Below, one piece after another: positions 31,301-38,700 of a stretch of 64,000 nt of DNA; the first letter of the stretch is position 1, and each line of letters starts with the position of its first letter. The position numbers and the translations under genes are program-made. A model generated the notes under the pieces. The model did no database searches and was not told the origin of the DNA. It saw only the letters and a list, made by a program, of their open reading frames with translations. The DNA comes from Symbiodinium natans (lineage: Eukaryota > Sar > Dinophyceae > Suessiales > Symbiodiniaceae). The stretch covers positions 357,835-421,834 of the forward strand of contig CAJNDS010002333.1 of the NCBI GenBank assembly GCA_905221605.1, read 5' to 3'.

Positions 31301-33247
31301 TGCCCATGAAGCTCCAAGTAAGGCACGACTCCGTGAGTTTAGTGCAGAGAGGTCCAAAAGCACCCCCAACCTGACCCGGAGCCAATTGTACCTGCATCTC
31401 CGCTTGCAGCTCCCTTCTTTGGGATACGTATTTCTTCGTGAGGATATGCGAAGAACAGCCATTCAGCAACCAAGAAGGGAACTAACCCTAAACCCTAAAC
31501 CCTAAACCCTAAACCCTAATTGGAGGTCTGGTAGAACTCTCACCAAGTTGAGGACCATGCTGTCGGCCTTGTTGGATTTGGCGAGGAGGATGGCAAGATG
31601 TACTGGACTGTGAGGACAAGACGCGGTTTAGGGTTTGGGTTTAGGGTCTAGGGTTTAGGGTTTAGGGCTAGGGCTTAGGGCTTAGGGCTTAGGGCTTAGG
31701 GCTTAGGGCCCCCCAACACAAGTGTTGCGATTGCTTCTATAGGGGGTTCTCATGGCCCCTAAGCCCTTAGCCGCCTTAGCCCTGCCCCTGGAGAGCCTTG
31801 AGCACTGAAGCTTGCCTAACCCTAAACCCTAAACCCTAAACCCTAAACCCTAAACCCTAAACCCTAAACCCTAAACCCTAAACCCTAAACCCTAAACCCT
31901 AAACTTGTGGAGGAACTCGTGGGGCGCAACGTGGGGCGAGAAAGGCTACATCCGGCTGGAGACTGGGCCTAGGGGCTGGTGCTTCGGTGTGAGGTTGTTT
32001 TTTAGGGTTTAGGGTTTAGGGTTTAGGGTTTGGGGTTTGGGGTTTAGGACCTAAACCCTAAACCCTAAACCCTAAAACAACCCGGTTGTTTTGGATGCCC
32101 ACACTTTTTTCCCAGTGCGCTGCACGAGCCATTGTCCCCTGTGGGGTTTAAGAGAATTGAATCAAACCTTAAACCCTAAACCCTAAACCCTGAACATCTT
32201 TCAGAGAGTCTTGTTGAGGGCTTTCCTAGGGAAGTACAGAATTACCGTCGACACATGAGAAGGACAAGATCGGCACAAGAAGCAGGGTTTTATATTCCTG
32301 CGATTGGTGAGTGTATATACGGACCCTAAACCCTAAACCCTGCACCCTAAACCCTAAACCCTGTGTATATTTTGGGTGTCCTTTGCGGGTACAAGGAAAG
32401 ATAAACCCTACTTCAGACATGTTGTTCTCAGATGTTCAGGGTCATGCTTGTGTTCCAATGTCAGCCTAAACCCTAAACCCTGAACCCTAAACCCTAAACC
32501 CTAAACCCTAAACCCTAAACCCTAAACCCTAAACCCTGTGTACATTTTGGGTGTCACAGCATCCCCTCGGTTGTGCCTTGTTGCGTCCTGACGGTTGGGC
32601 ATGCAGGGTTTCGTGTTCCCGCGTCGTTTCCTGAAGGCGCTGAAGACTCCTCGATGTTTGCTGAGTAAACCCTGCTTAAAGGATCAGGGGACTTAGTAAT
32701 TTCGGTTATAAGTAGGGCAGCTAGAGTTACAATTACGAAAAAACCCAAGTCCCATGATCCTCCAAGTACTACCCTGAGTACCCTAAACCCTAAACCCTAA
32801 ACCCTAAACCCTAAACCCTAAACCCTAAACCCTAAACCCTAAACCCTAAACCCTAAACCCTAAACCCTAAACCCTGCCCAGGAGAGGCAGGACAAGAAGT
32901 ATTGCGGCATGGACTCGACTCCCCACCACGGGAGCGCCTGCGAAGCTGATCCGGACACGCCTGTGAAAGTGTGCCTAGGACTCGGAACCCTAAACCCTAA
33001 ACCCCTAAACCCTAAACCCTAAACCTAAACCCTAAACCCTAAACCCTCAGTTGGCCCTTGTTTCCTTTATTTCTTTTTCAGGGTTGGGGTTCCCTTATGA
33101 GGCCCTTAGAACCAAAAAAGGGGGTACCCTGTAGATTCCTAGGTTTCTCCTGGGTCTAGGTGCGGCACCTGCGGCATCCTCTACGACGTGAGCTACCCCA
33201 CGGGTGCCGCCGTGGTCGGGGTCGGAAAGGGCACCGTCGACCGCTGA
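10042..33247 (+). CDS. Papain-family (C1A) cysteine protease with I29 prodomain, about 17 exons over 23 kb
   Basis: Proposed exons: 10042-10103, 13511-13562, 13635-13711, 14163-14256, 15392-15460, 19427-19483, 23433-23504, 23798-23871, 26887-26926, 28616-28655, 29349-29423, about 30013-30149, 30481-30600, 31553-31614, 31913-31958, 32882-32970 and 33160-33247 (TGA). Joined length is about 417 residues, normal for a secreted preproprotease. In order it has a signal peptide ([17 protein letters not shown]), an inhibitor I29 region (DQYMKDFGK to [14 protein letters not shown]), the mature start (FPKSLDWRD), oxyanion Gln (KNQ), catalytic Cys (CGSCWAF), [15 protein letters not shown], catalytic His ([10 protein letters not shown]), catalytic Asn ([16 protein letters not shown]) and a C-terminal [16 protein letters not shown] tail. 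Proteases of this family degrade proteins in acidic or secretory compartments. The four active residues lie in four different exons. Exon 1 and its join are less certain than the rest, and extra exons may lie between 10.1 and 13.5 kb. Confidence 0.85.
10104..13510. other. Proposed first intron of the protease: repeats, no confident exon
   Basis: It contains TTTAGGG arrays (10190-10282, 11057-11143, 11705-11850), CCCTAAA and CCCCAAA blocks, and a head-to-tail pair of GGGATGTT elements. Short open frames exist but none fits the protease family between the signal peptide and prodomain. Confidence 0.45.
10755..10948. mobile_element. Two abutting GGGATGTTCCCCC elements
   Basis: Copy one runs from TTGGGATGTTTCCCC (10755) to GGGGGAACAT (10850). 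Copy two starts at once with GTTCCCCCTGATACTAACAG and ends GGGGGAACATCCCA near 10948. The junction GGGGGAACATGTTCCCCC shares or loses the outer bases of both copies. This points to insertion of one copy exactly at the end of the other, or to a recombination-derived dimer. Confidence 0.7.
13511..14256 (+). CDS. Protease exons 2-4: propeptide and start of I29 domain
   Basis: Exon 13511-13562 reads [15 protein letters not shown] and ends AAG|GTTTAG, so the donor is the first unit of a TTTAGGG array. Exon 13635-13711 reads [17 protein letters not shown] and on to YSFDQ, ending at a GC donor. Exon 14163-14256 reads [20 protein letters not shown] and on to SLKAVE, ending at GAG|GC. Joining DQ to YMKDFGK gives the usual I29 helix start. 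All phases agree (0, 2, 0). Confidence 0.8.
14257..15391 (+). repeat. Protease intron with 7-bp TGAGGCC duplication and degenerate repeats
   Basis: TGAGGCC is present at 14253-14259 (exon end) and at 15388-15394 (next exon start), with AG|GC at the same place in both. Between them lie CCCTAAA and TTTAGGG arrays, a block at about 14790-15110 built of longer units (CCCTGAACCCCAAACCCCACAACCCCGAAA type), and mixed TTTAGGG/TTTGGGG. Splicing restores [19 protein letters not shown], the expected I29 spacing. Confidence 0.75.
15392..19483 (+). CDS. Protease exons 5-6: end of I29 domain
   Basis: Exon 15392-15460 (possibly to 15463) encodes [20 protein letters not shown] plus SEK. Exon 19427-19483 encodes [19 protein letters not shown]. 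The first donor is GA (AAG|GACGAG, or GAC|GAGAGC) and the second is GC (AAG|GCTGGG). The intron between them, about 4 kb, carries the 16.4-18.9 kb composite element. NAD..YKLGLNxFSDW is the I29 signature. Confidence 0.8.
15472..15612 (+). repeat. CCCTAAA array starting 10 bp after a protease exon
   Basis: About 20 CCCTAAA units, with one CCCTAAAAA slip near 15526, begin almost at the donor of exon 15392-15460. Confidence 0.95.
16003..16140. mobile_element. Short TIR element, TGGTCCC...GGGACCA family
   Basis: The left end is ACATGGTCCCGTAATC and the right end is AAGGGACCATGCT, with GGGCCCATACTTCAGGACCC in the right arm. Related copies are at 39503-39616, 41505-41632 and 48948-49070. It is non-coding. 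Confidence 0.5.
16680..17870. repeat. AT-rich degenerate repeat of an AATAGGAAxCCTATTAAAA motif
   Basis: The core AATAGGAACCCTATTAAAAT and variants (AATAAGAAGCCT, AATGAGAACCCT and similar) recur every 20-40 bases across about 1.2 kb with heavy drift. The unit contains inverted GGAAxCC/AxTAGGA parts. No exon is seen. It is the left half of the composite element at 16437-18950. Confidence 0.7.
17874..18860. repeat. Palindromic satellite centred on CTCGAG, open on both strands
   Basis: Units of roughly 90-110 bp combine GGAAACTCGAGGAATTTGCT, TTGAGGCTCCCGCTCGAG and a TTTGGATTTTTGG spacer, in direct and inverted orientation. As a result long open frames appear on both strands (for example 295 codons at 18105-18992 plus and 298 at 18146-19042 minus). 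Both translate as [15 protein letters not shown] or [12 protein letters not shown] type repeats. The frames follow from the repeat and are not a gene. Confidence 0.85.
19940..20034. mobile_element. MITE-like element, GGGATGTTCCCCC family
   Basis: The left end is TGGGATGTTCCCCTTGACTA with inner arm CAGTTCTTAATAGGGAT. The right arm is CCCTATTGAGGACTGTTAGA with end GGGGGGGACATCCCA. It lies inside the protease intron 19484-23432. Confidence 0.75.
20634..20715. mobile_element. Short element, TATATTCCCCTTGG...GGTTCTAAGGGGAGTATA family
   Basis: The left is TATATCCCCCTTGGC, the middle is TATAAAAAAACCCAAGAGTA and the right is TTAAGGTTCTAGGGGGAGTGTAG. Other copies are at 43834-43932, 62126-62310 (two in tandem) and 62421-62518, where they are spliced out of gene E as introns. 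Confidence 0.65.
21360..22135. repeat. C-rich minisatellite, CACC and CCATTCCCAC units
   Basis: A run of CCCCACCCCCCA for about 120 bp passes into about 650 bp of drifting CCATTCCCAC or ACCATTCCCGCC units on the plus strand. Low-complexity Pro-, Gly- and Trp-rich frames appear on both strands and are artefacts of the repeat. It lies in the protease intron 19484-23432. Confidence 0.8.
23433..23871 (+). CDS. Protease exons 7-8: mature N-terminus, oxyanion Gln and catalytic Cys
   Basis: Exon 23433-23504 encodes [12 protein letters not shown], then [12 protein letters not shown], ending at CAG|GCGCGC (GC donor). Exon 23798-23871 begins at CAG|GGACAT and encodes [14 protein letters not shown], then [11 protein letters not shown]. 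Together they give the family signature NQGxCGSCWAF, with the Gln on one side of the intron and the nucleophile Cys on the other. Read-through of the GC donor gives a frame lacking the Cys, so splicing is needed for activity. The second donor is CTGAA|GTGGCT. Confidence 0.9.
24194..24300 (+). repeat. CCCTAAA array in protease intron
   Basis: About 15 perfect units lie in the intron 23872-26886. Confidence 0.95.
24371..24473. mobile_element. Short TIR element, CCTTAAGAACCC family with inner hairpin
   Basis: The outer inverted ends are CCTTAAGAACCC and GGGTTCTTAAGG. The inner inverted arms are AAAACCTACTTTTTTTGTAGG and CCTACAAAAAAGTAGGTTT. GCAAC occurs near both flanks (24365 and 24476), a possible target duplication. 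It is the same family as 1060-1163. Confidence 0.7.
24944..25047. mobile_element. Short element, GGAGGTTCATGGGTA family
   Basis: The left is GGAGGTCCATGGGTAAGCAT and the right is TAATTACCCATGAACCACC, with inner AAGTAGGGCTACAA and ACCTTACTTC arms. The family recurs at 25228-25376, 31179-31320, 56095-56416 and 57240-58070. Confidence 0.55.
25162..25415. mobile_element. CTACTATTTGCTTAAGAACCCC-family element split by another element
   Basis: The left arm CTACTAGTTTATTAAGAACC is at 25162 and the right arm GGGGTTCTTAAGCAAATAGT ends near 25415. The arms are separated by a complete second element at 25228-25376. The outer family has other copies at 28729-28838, 33740-33910, 48817-48944 and 52205-52289. 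Confidence 0.65.
25228..25376. mobile_element. Nested TACTTGGAGG element
   Basis: It begins TACTTGGAGGTTACTTACTA and ends AGTACCATGAACCTCCAAGT followed by A. The TACTTGGAGGT/ACCTCCAAGTA ends are a perfect 11-bp inverted repeat. Internal arms carry AACCTTACTTATAA and TTATAAGTAGGGTT. It sits wholly inside the element at 25162-25415. Confidence 0.7.
26887..29423 (+). CDS. Protease exons 9-11: S2/S1 wall region
   Basis: Exon 26887-26926 encodes [13 protein letters not shown]. Exon 28616-28655 encodes [13 protein letters not shown]. Exon 29349-29423 encodes [20 protein letters not shown] and PLGQ. Joined they give LSPQQLVTC followed by [16 protein letters not shown], the family order downstream of the active Cys. 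The donors are GA (or GC), GT (GACG|GTTCCG) and an unclear one beside CAGGGTTTAG. Near-duplicate sequence flanks the introns: CGAAGCTCGGAG vs CGAGCTCAGGAG, and GGCTGCGACGGTTCCGAGGC vs GGCTGCGAGCCGAGGC. Confidence 0.85.
28308..28369 (+). repeat. TAC microsatellite
   Basis: About 20 TAC triplets lie in the protease intron 26927-28615. Confidence 0.95.
28729..28838. mobile_element. CTACTATTTGCTTAAGAACCCC-family element
   Basis: The left is TACTGTTTGCTTAAGAACCC and the right is TGTGCCTAAGCAAATAGTAG, around a CCCTATAAGGG palindromic core. It lies in the protease intron 28656-29348. Confidence 0.6.
29955..30005. mobile_element. Half copy of the GGGATGTTCCCCC element next to a protease exon
   Basis: Only the left half is present: TGATGTTCCCCCTTGTACTA, AGCAGTCCTGAATAGGGAT, then GGGGG. 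It ends within about 10 bases of the exon at 30013. If real, this relic supplies the 3' end of the intron. Confidence 0.5.
30013..30600 (+). CDS. Protease exons 12-13
   Basis: The first exon reads [20 protein letters not shown], then [20 protein letters not shown]. Its start is uncertain: 30013 is in phase, but AG sites at 30007 and 30024 compete. The donor is GA or GC after TACGAA. Exon 30481-30600 encodes [20 protein letters not shown], then [20 protein letters not shown], ending at a GT donor. GPLAISVDA and YSSGI are conserved C1A positions ahead of the catalytic His. Confidence 0.8.
30838..31108 (+). repeat. Longest CCCTAAA array in the window, in protease intron
   Basis: About 270 bp of CCCTAAA, with CCCTATA and a few shortened units, fill much of the intron 30601-31552, just upstream of the catalytic His exon. 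Confidence 0.95.
31179..31320. mobile_element. TACTTGGAG...CTCCAAGTA element carrying an internal TTTAGGG block
   Basis: The left end is TACTTGGAGTTTCATGGGTA and the right end is TTGCCCATGAAGCTCCAAGT plus A. A TTTAGGG block lies just inside the left arm, at the TAAGTAGGG position. It lies in the protease intron before the catalytic His exon. Confidence 0.65.
31553..31958 (+). CDS. Protease exons 14-15: catalytic His and Asn
   Basis: Exon 31553-31614 encodes [20 protein letters not shown] with the active His. Exon 31913-31958 encodes [15 protein letters not shown] with the active Asn. Arg of RNSWG is split across the junction: GTGAG|GACAAG (GA donor) to TGGAG|GAACTC. TGTGAGGA and TGTGGAGGA form an imperfect duplication at the two intron ends. 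The intron is only 298 bp and is mostly TTTAGGG, then a CCCTAAA array at 31818-31904. The second exon ends CGGCTG|GAGACT, again a GA donor. Confidence 0.9.
31959..32881 (+). repeat. Protease intron with GGAGA duplication and four telomere-like blocks
   Basis: GGAGA is at 31958-31962 and 32881-32885. The GA donor and AG acceptor fall at the same place in each copy, and joining gives [13 protein letters not shown]. Inside are TTTAGGG (32004-32048), several CCCTAAA blocks and a long array at 32781-32876. GTGTA(T/C)ATTTTGGGTGTC also occurs twice inside (near 32362 and 32537). Confidence 0.75.
32882..33247 (+). CDS. Protease exons 16-17: Cys-rich C-terminal extension
   Basis: Exon 32882-32970 encodes [20 protein letters not shown], then EADPDTPVK. 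Exon 33160-33247 encodes [15 protein letters not shown], then [13 protein letters not shown] and TGA. Val is split over the junction AAAGT|GTGCC to CTAG|GTGCGG. I recall DSxPxxGxxC...[10 protein letters not shown] tails in protist, notably dinoflagellate, C1A proteases. Confidence 0.85.
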
Positions 33248-34869
33248 GCGCATTCATTGTGCTGTATTTTAACCCAGGGGGGTTGTTCTGAGTTATTTTG
33301 GACCGGGACTTAGTGCTTAATAGGGTTTCACAGAGCTTAATGGGGTTTCACAGAATGCTAGACTCAAGCTAGAATGCTAGCTGCTAGGGGGCATCTTCGG
33401 ACCAAGACCGAACAACCCACAAGATTGTTTTTCCTCTGTATGGAGTCTGTTGCAAAGCCACTGCCATTTGATCCACGAATTTTGTAGCACGTGGACATCC
33501 GGGGCGAAGCACGCGGCATATGCTCGCGTGTTATCGGGCTCCTACTTGCTGGTGAACCAGTTATGGAACGGGCCCGCTACGTCAAAACCGGCGTGCCTTA
33601 AGCTGTGACATGCGGATCTCCCAAGTAGACCCCAAATGCCCGAAACCCCCAAGCCTTGAGCCGTCGCCCGTGCAAATGAGCTCCTAAAGTACTGAAGCCT
33701 TTGAGCCTGAGATTGGCTCAGGGCTTCGGGGATGATTAGCTACTATTTGCTAAAATATCCTCCCAATTTTTTGTTGAATGGAAATCCCTATAATGCCCTT
33801 ATAAAAGAAGATAATTTGTTATTTATTTATTTGTTTATTTGTTTATTATTATTATATATATATATATATATTATTTTTTTTTGGGGGGGGGGTTCCTAAG
33901 CAATTAGTAGTTGCAGTTTAGGGATTTGGAAGTTTAAAAAACCCCCAAAAAATAAGAAAAATATTAGAAATCCCTATATTGCCCGTTGAAGGAAAATAGT
34001 TTGTGTGTGTGTGTGTGTTTTTTTTTTTTCTTGGGGGGGGGGGGGGGTCCTCGCAATTAGTAGTTACAGTGTAGGGATTTGGAAGATAGGATTGACCTGG
34101 AAAAAAAGGTACCTTTTGTTGGAGTTTCCCTTGTGCTGTCCTGTTGCAAGGACGTCCACAAGCAAGGTCTGAAAAAAGTCGTTCCATGTGTGTCGTTCCC
34201 TACTCATCAGCCAAAGCAAGTGAAAGAAGAAGCCCGCCTTGCATGGTGAACAGTACAAAGACTGGCTTCTGCACCCCAAAGCCCTAAACCCTAAGAGGAA
34301 CGGAGCTCTCACAAGCTGCAGGGGGTCATGTGGTTACACAAGAATGAGAGTGTACGGGGAACACCATGGCATGACGCCGCGACACAACTTCTGCAGTTGT
34401 AAAGCCAGAGCAGTGCTATGATTTGATTGAGTCCCGTGCATCATGTCTGACATTGAGCATGGGAAGGCTCAAGCAACTTCTTTGCAAGCTTAAGCCCGAA
34501 ACCCAACACCTAAACCCTACACCCTAAACCTAAGCGTCCCCACTGATTAAGCCACGAATCGCGGCACAATCGCCAAATTGCCATCATGGGGTTGGAGTCA
34601 TGTTCGTGCTGCTTGATGTTGCATGCATCTCTCGCAGGGCAACTAGCAGTAACTAACAGTGCTGCTGCGAAGTCAAATGCACGAAGCCGTTACCGAACCA
34701 GAAGCACAAATCTATCGAGCCTGCACAAAGCCCAGGTAGGCCCTTAGGATATTATGTATATATATATATATATATGTATGCTGTTTGTTGTTGTTTGGGT
34801 TTCTTCTTTGGTTTAAGAGGGTCATACTCAGGAATATTTTTCAGAGGGTTCTAAGGGCAATCCTAGAAG
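33248..34869. other. Protease 3' flank and spacer, no gene recognised
   Basis: The first few hundred bases are probably 3' UTR. Then follow two AT-rich elements of the CTACTATTTGC family with poly-T/poly-G tracts (33740-34064) and a small CCCTAAA relic near 34500. Short open frames on both strands show no family signal. Confidence 0.45.
33740..34090. mobile_element. Two CTACTATTTGC-family elements in tandem with duplicated flank
   Basis: Element one runs from CTACTATTTGCTAAAATATC at 33740 to CCTAAGCAATTAGTAG at about 33910. Element two follows, ending CTCGCAATTAGTAG near 34063. After each copy the same flank appears: GCAGTTTAGGGATTTGGAAG and ACAGTGTAGGGATTTGGAAG. Element end plus flank is therefore tandemly duplicated. 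Confidence 0.6.
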
Positions 34870-34972
34870 CTGACCTGCTGGCTTGGAATGCGCCTGCTGC
34901 CTTGGCCATGGTTGAGCGCAGTTTGCGGGAGGTTGGGAAACAACTTCTTCCAAGGGCCCATGCACCTATACA
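34870..34972 (+). CDS. Candidate first recognised exon of gene B
   Basis: After CCTAGAAG, the frame reads DLLAWNAPAALAMVERSLRE, then VGKQLLPRAHAPI, up to a possible GT donor at CCTATACA|GTAC. It looks like an amphipathic helical coding segment. The sequence just upstream (34784-34869) resembles 40475-40558 and 49375-49447, a dispersed element whose right end is AxCCTAGAxG. The link to the rest of gene B is not shown. Confidence 0.4.
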
Positions 34973-35230
34973 GTACATACTTTGGCCTGAAAGCGTTTCT
35001 TACATTATACTTGATAACTATAGTCTCAATTGGGGCCCAAGTATATGCCCCTAAACCCTAAACCCTAAACCCTAAACCCTAAACCCTAAACCCTATATAA
35101 ACCCTAAACCCTACACCCCAAGCCCTAAACCGTTGCATATAGGCCCATGGGCCCCAAGGATTCAGAAGACGTAAGCGGGAGGGGTCGAAGGTTCGTCGGA
35201 CTCTTGCTTGGTCCCCTTGTGTCTTCTGGC

Positions 35231-35332
35231 TGGCTCGTCGTAGGGAAGGAGGGAATGAGGTACCCTATATAACCCCTTAAAAGGGTGTATAAAATGGGGC
35301 CCGAATTCCCTCATTCCCTACTAAGAACCAGG
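35231..35332. mobile_element. Short TIR element, CTTAGTAGGGAATG family
   Basis: It has the GTAGGGAAGGAGGGAATGAG left side and the CATTCCCTACTAAGAACCAG right side around CCTTTAAAAGG. The perfect-TIR copy is at 49588-49685. GGCTC occurs on both flanks. The sequence after it (GLFTRVVVLQSRGLFA, 35333-35381) could be an exon. Confidence 0.5.
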
Positions 35333-35720
35333 GGCTCTTCACCCGAGTAGTAGTGCTGCAAAGCCGTGGATTGTTTGCAGGAGTCGTTGGCAAGAGGAAT
35401 GCAGCGAAGTCAGCAAGCTTATAGTTGCTGCTGCAGCTGCAATGTAGACAGTTCTAGGCACCGTCCGGCTCGAATTATCAAACTTAGCAGTGTTATGTGG
35501 TCGAGAATACCTATTTCTTCTCTGACCATACAAACGACTCGCAAAGTTAGCTACCCACAACAGGAACTGCAACTAAGCGCGCACATAGGGTTCCTAGAGC
35601 AAGTGCAAGTTTGTGCCACTTTGGCCTAAAACTCTAAGCCCGAAAAACTAGACCATACTTTACACGAGCAGCCCCGCAGCCCGATCCCTGAACCCTTAGG
35701 TCTTAGACACTCTCTGGCAG

Positions 35721-38700
35721 GCCTCCGCAGAGGAGATCGCCAGGTTGGCATGTCAGGCAGGGCTGTGGGTTGAGAGTCTAGGGTTTATGGGTTGCATTAG
35801 GGTTTAGGATTTACGTAGCTTTAGGATTTAGGGTTTCCAGAATGGACGGACCATCTACTCATAGAACCACCACCCTATTTCCGAACTCTCTAGACGAGCT
35901 TCTTCGGGCACTGGTATCGTAGCTCGATGCGATTGGGATACAATCTCCAAAAGGTTAGCCCGAAAGCCCTAAACCCAAACCCTGAACTTCAATCCCTAGA
36001 CCCACGTAGTTGAGGATGTGCTGATGTAGGCCGGCTGCAATGGGCACCCGTTACTTAGGGAATATTCCTGAAACCATGAGTTTCGGGTTTTGGGTGCACC
36101 GTTGGGGACCCCCCATTTCATTATCAGGAAGCACCCTAAAACCTAAACTCCTAAACCCTATAACCCTATAACCCTGCCAGGACAAGCTTGAGGGAATTGG
36201 TAGGGGTTCTGATTCAGCGCCCGCACCAAGGGGTTTAGGGTTTAGGGTTTAAGGTTTCATTTACTCCTTTGTCCCTTCATCCCCTTCATCCCCTTCATCC
36301 CCTTCATCCCCTTCATCCCCTTCATCCCCTTCATCCCCTTCATCCACCTCCCCCCCCCCCCACCCGACCCCTTCTTACCTTACTGCCCAGAGAGCCCAAT
36401 ACCCCTGAATTCAGGAATTTACCGGTTTCAGAGTACATTGGTTTAAACCCTAAACCCTAAATCCCTGAAACCCTGAACCCCAAATCCTAAACCCTTAATG
36501 TTCCATCATAACGGGGTACTGGAGTCGTTTCGGCCCTTCTGGCCCTAAACCCTTATTCCCTAAACCCTAAACCCTAAACGGGCCTAAACCCTAAACCCCA
36601 AACCCCAAACCCCAAAACCCTAAACCCCAAACCCTAAACCCTAAACCCTAAACCCTAAACCCTAAACCCTAAACCCTAAACCCTAAACCCTAAACCCTAA
36701 ACCCTAAAACCCTAAGCCTGAGGAGTTCCAGGCCCGGAAGATGACGCCATCGGCGATTCCAGGCTGCAGACCCTAACCCTACAAACCCTATAAACCCTAG
36801 AAATCCCACAAACCCTCTGAACCCTTATAAGCCCTATGTATAAATAAACCCTACAAACCCTACAAACCCTACAAATCCCACAAACCCTCTGAACCCTTAC
36901 AAGCCCTATGTATATAAACCCTACAAACCCTACGAACCCTCGAAACCGTGTAAACCGTACGAACCCCGTGAACCCTACAAACCCTATAAATCCCTCTGGA
37001 ACCCTAAACCGTAAACCGGGATCCCAAACCCTAAATCGCGGGTGTTGAGAGGGGGTGCATGTCGGGAGTGCCTACGACCCCTGAGAGCCACTTCACCCAG
37101 GACAGGGCCTGCTCTTCCTTCGGTTCTCGGGTTAGGGTGGTTGAGGATGGGATAGGGTTTAGGGGTTTAGAGTTTAGGGTTTAGGGTATAGGGTATAGGG
37201 TATAGGGTTTAGGGGAGGGGTCACCAAGACAGAAAAGGCGACGGAGTTTGAGCGGGGAATGGAAGGCGGTTAGGGTACGAGGGTTGGAGCGGCAGCTGGG
37301 GGTAGGGGGGCTGGGGGGAGGAGGGGTTTACGATACTACGGGGCCCCCCAATATAGGTCCCCAAATAGTAGGATCCCCTTATAATAAGGACCCCAATAAG
37401 GTACCCCTAGTATCGTAAGCCCCCATTTTATACGAGGCATCCTCCTAGAAAGTTGCGCTGCGTTTGGTTCATCGGACTTTTTCCTTGGCTCTTGTAAAGG
37501 CCCTAGGGTTTAGGCGTTAGTGAGGGATGAGAGGTTTATGAGCTCTAAACCCTAGACCCTGAACCCTGAACCCTAAACCCTGAACCCTAAACCCTAAACC
37601 CTGAACCTTGAATCCTAAACCCTAAACCCTGAACCCTAAACCCTGAACCCTGAACCCCAAAATTCCTGCAGCTTTGGGCGGCTACACCTCCGCGGCGGTG
37701 AAGGAGCCGGTCCCCGAGGCCTACTGTGGGGGAAGCAAAAGAACGTGCCCCCTCGACCCCTAAGACCCCTAAGCCCTAAGGGCTTAGGGTTTAGGGTTTA
37801 GGATTTAGGATTTAGGGTTTAGGGTTCAGGGTGACCCCTAAGCCCTTAAACCCCTAAACCCCGAAGACTTCAGGGTTGAGGGTTGAGGGTTTAGCGAACC
37901 CCGAAATTGCCTACACCCCCCCCCCCCCCCACTAAGTTTGTAACAAACTTATCGGGCTGGGGAGTCGAGGAGGGAACCCTTCATCCCCTTTGTGGTGCCC
38001 CTGAGCCGCGGCTTTGTCTAGCAAGCCTGAACCCTAAACCCTAAACCCTAAACCCTAAACCCTAAACCCTAAACCCTAAACCCTAAACCCTATGGGCCCG
38101 GTTGCATGTCGGAAGTTGTCTCCTGGCACACCTTTGGGGGCTGATCAAGGGAAGCACTGGAAGGCGTAGGGGGCATTGCAGAGCCTCTGAAGGAAGTACG
38201 GGGATCGGTTGGTGTTGGACCGGTGCTCAGCATCTGTGGCGTTCTTTGGAGCTAGTTTTTTTTTGGTTGTTGGTGCGAGTTTGCAACCGATCCTCCAAGG
38301 GAATGTGACTCCCCCTGCCATCAGCCTCATATAGGGCATCTAGTAGACTCCCTGCCCTCTACAAGGACCCCACCCCTCCTCCCCCCCCAAAACAAAAAAA
38401 AAACATGGATCCCTCGTGTTTCGGAAGCCTCCAGTTGAACTATCAGCCTAGATGCAGGTCCTGCGTGCCAGCGCCGCGCCAATGAATGCAGGAGCTGGCT
38501 GGGACTAGCGTACAGGAAACTTGGGAAACAGGTACAAAGTAAAATGCCTTGAAATACGGGACAAAATGCCATAATTCCCGATGAAGAACTAGTAAGTTCA
38601 GGGTTCGATTTCACGGAGGGGTTCAGTCGCGTGAAGGTCATACCCAAAATGCTCCGCCCTATACACGGAGAGTACCCTTATAGCACGGTTCAGTGGCCAC

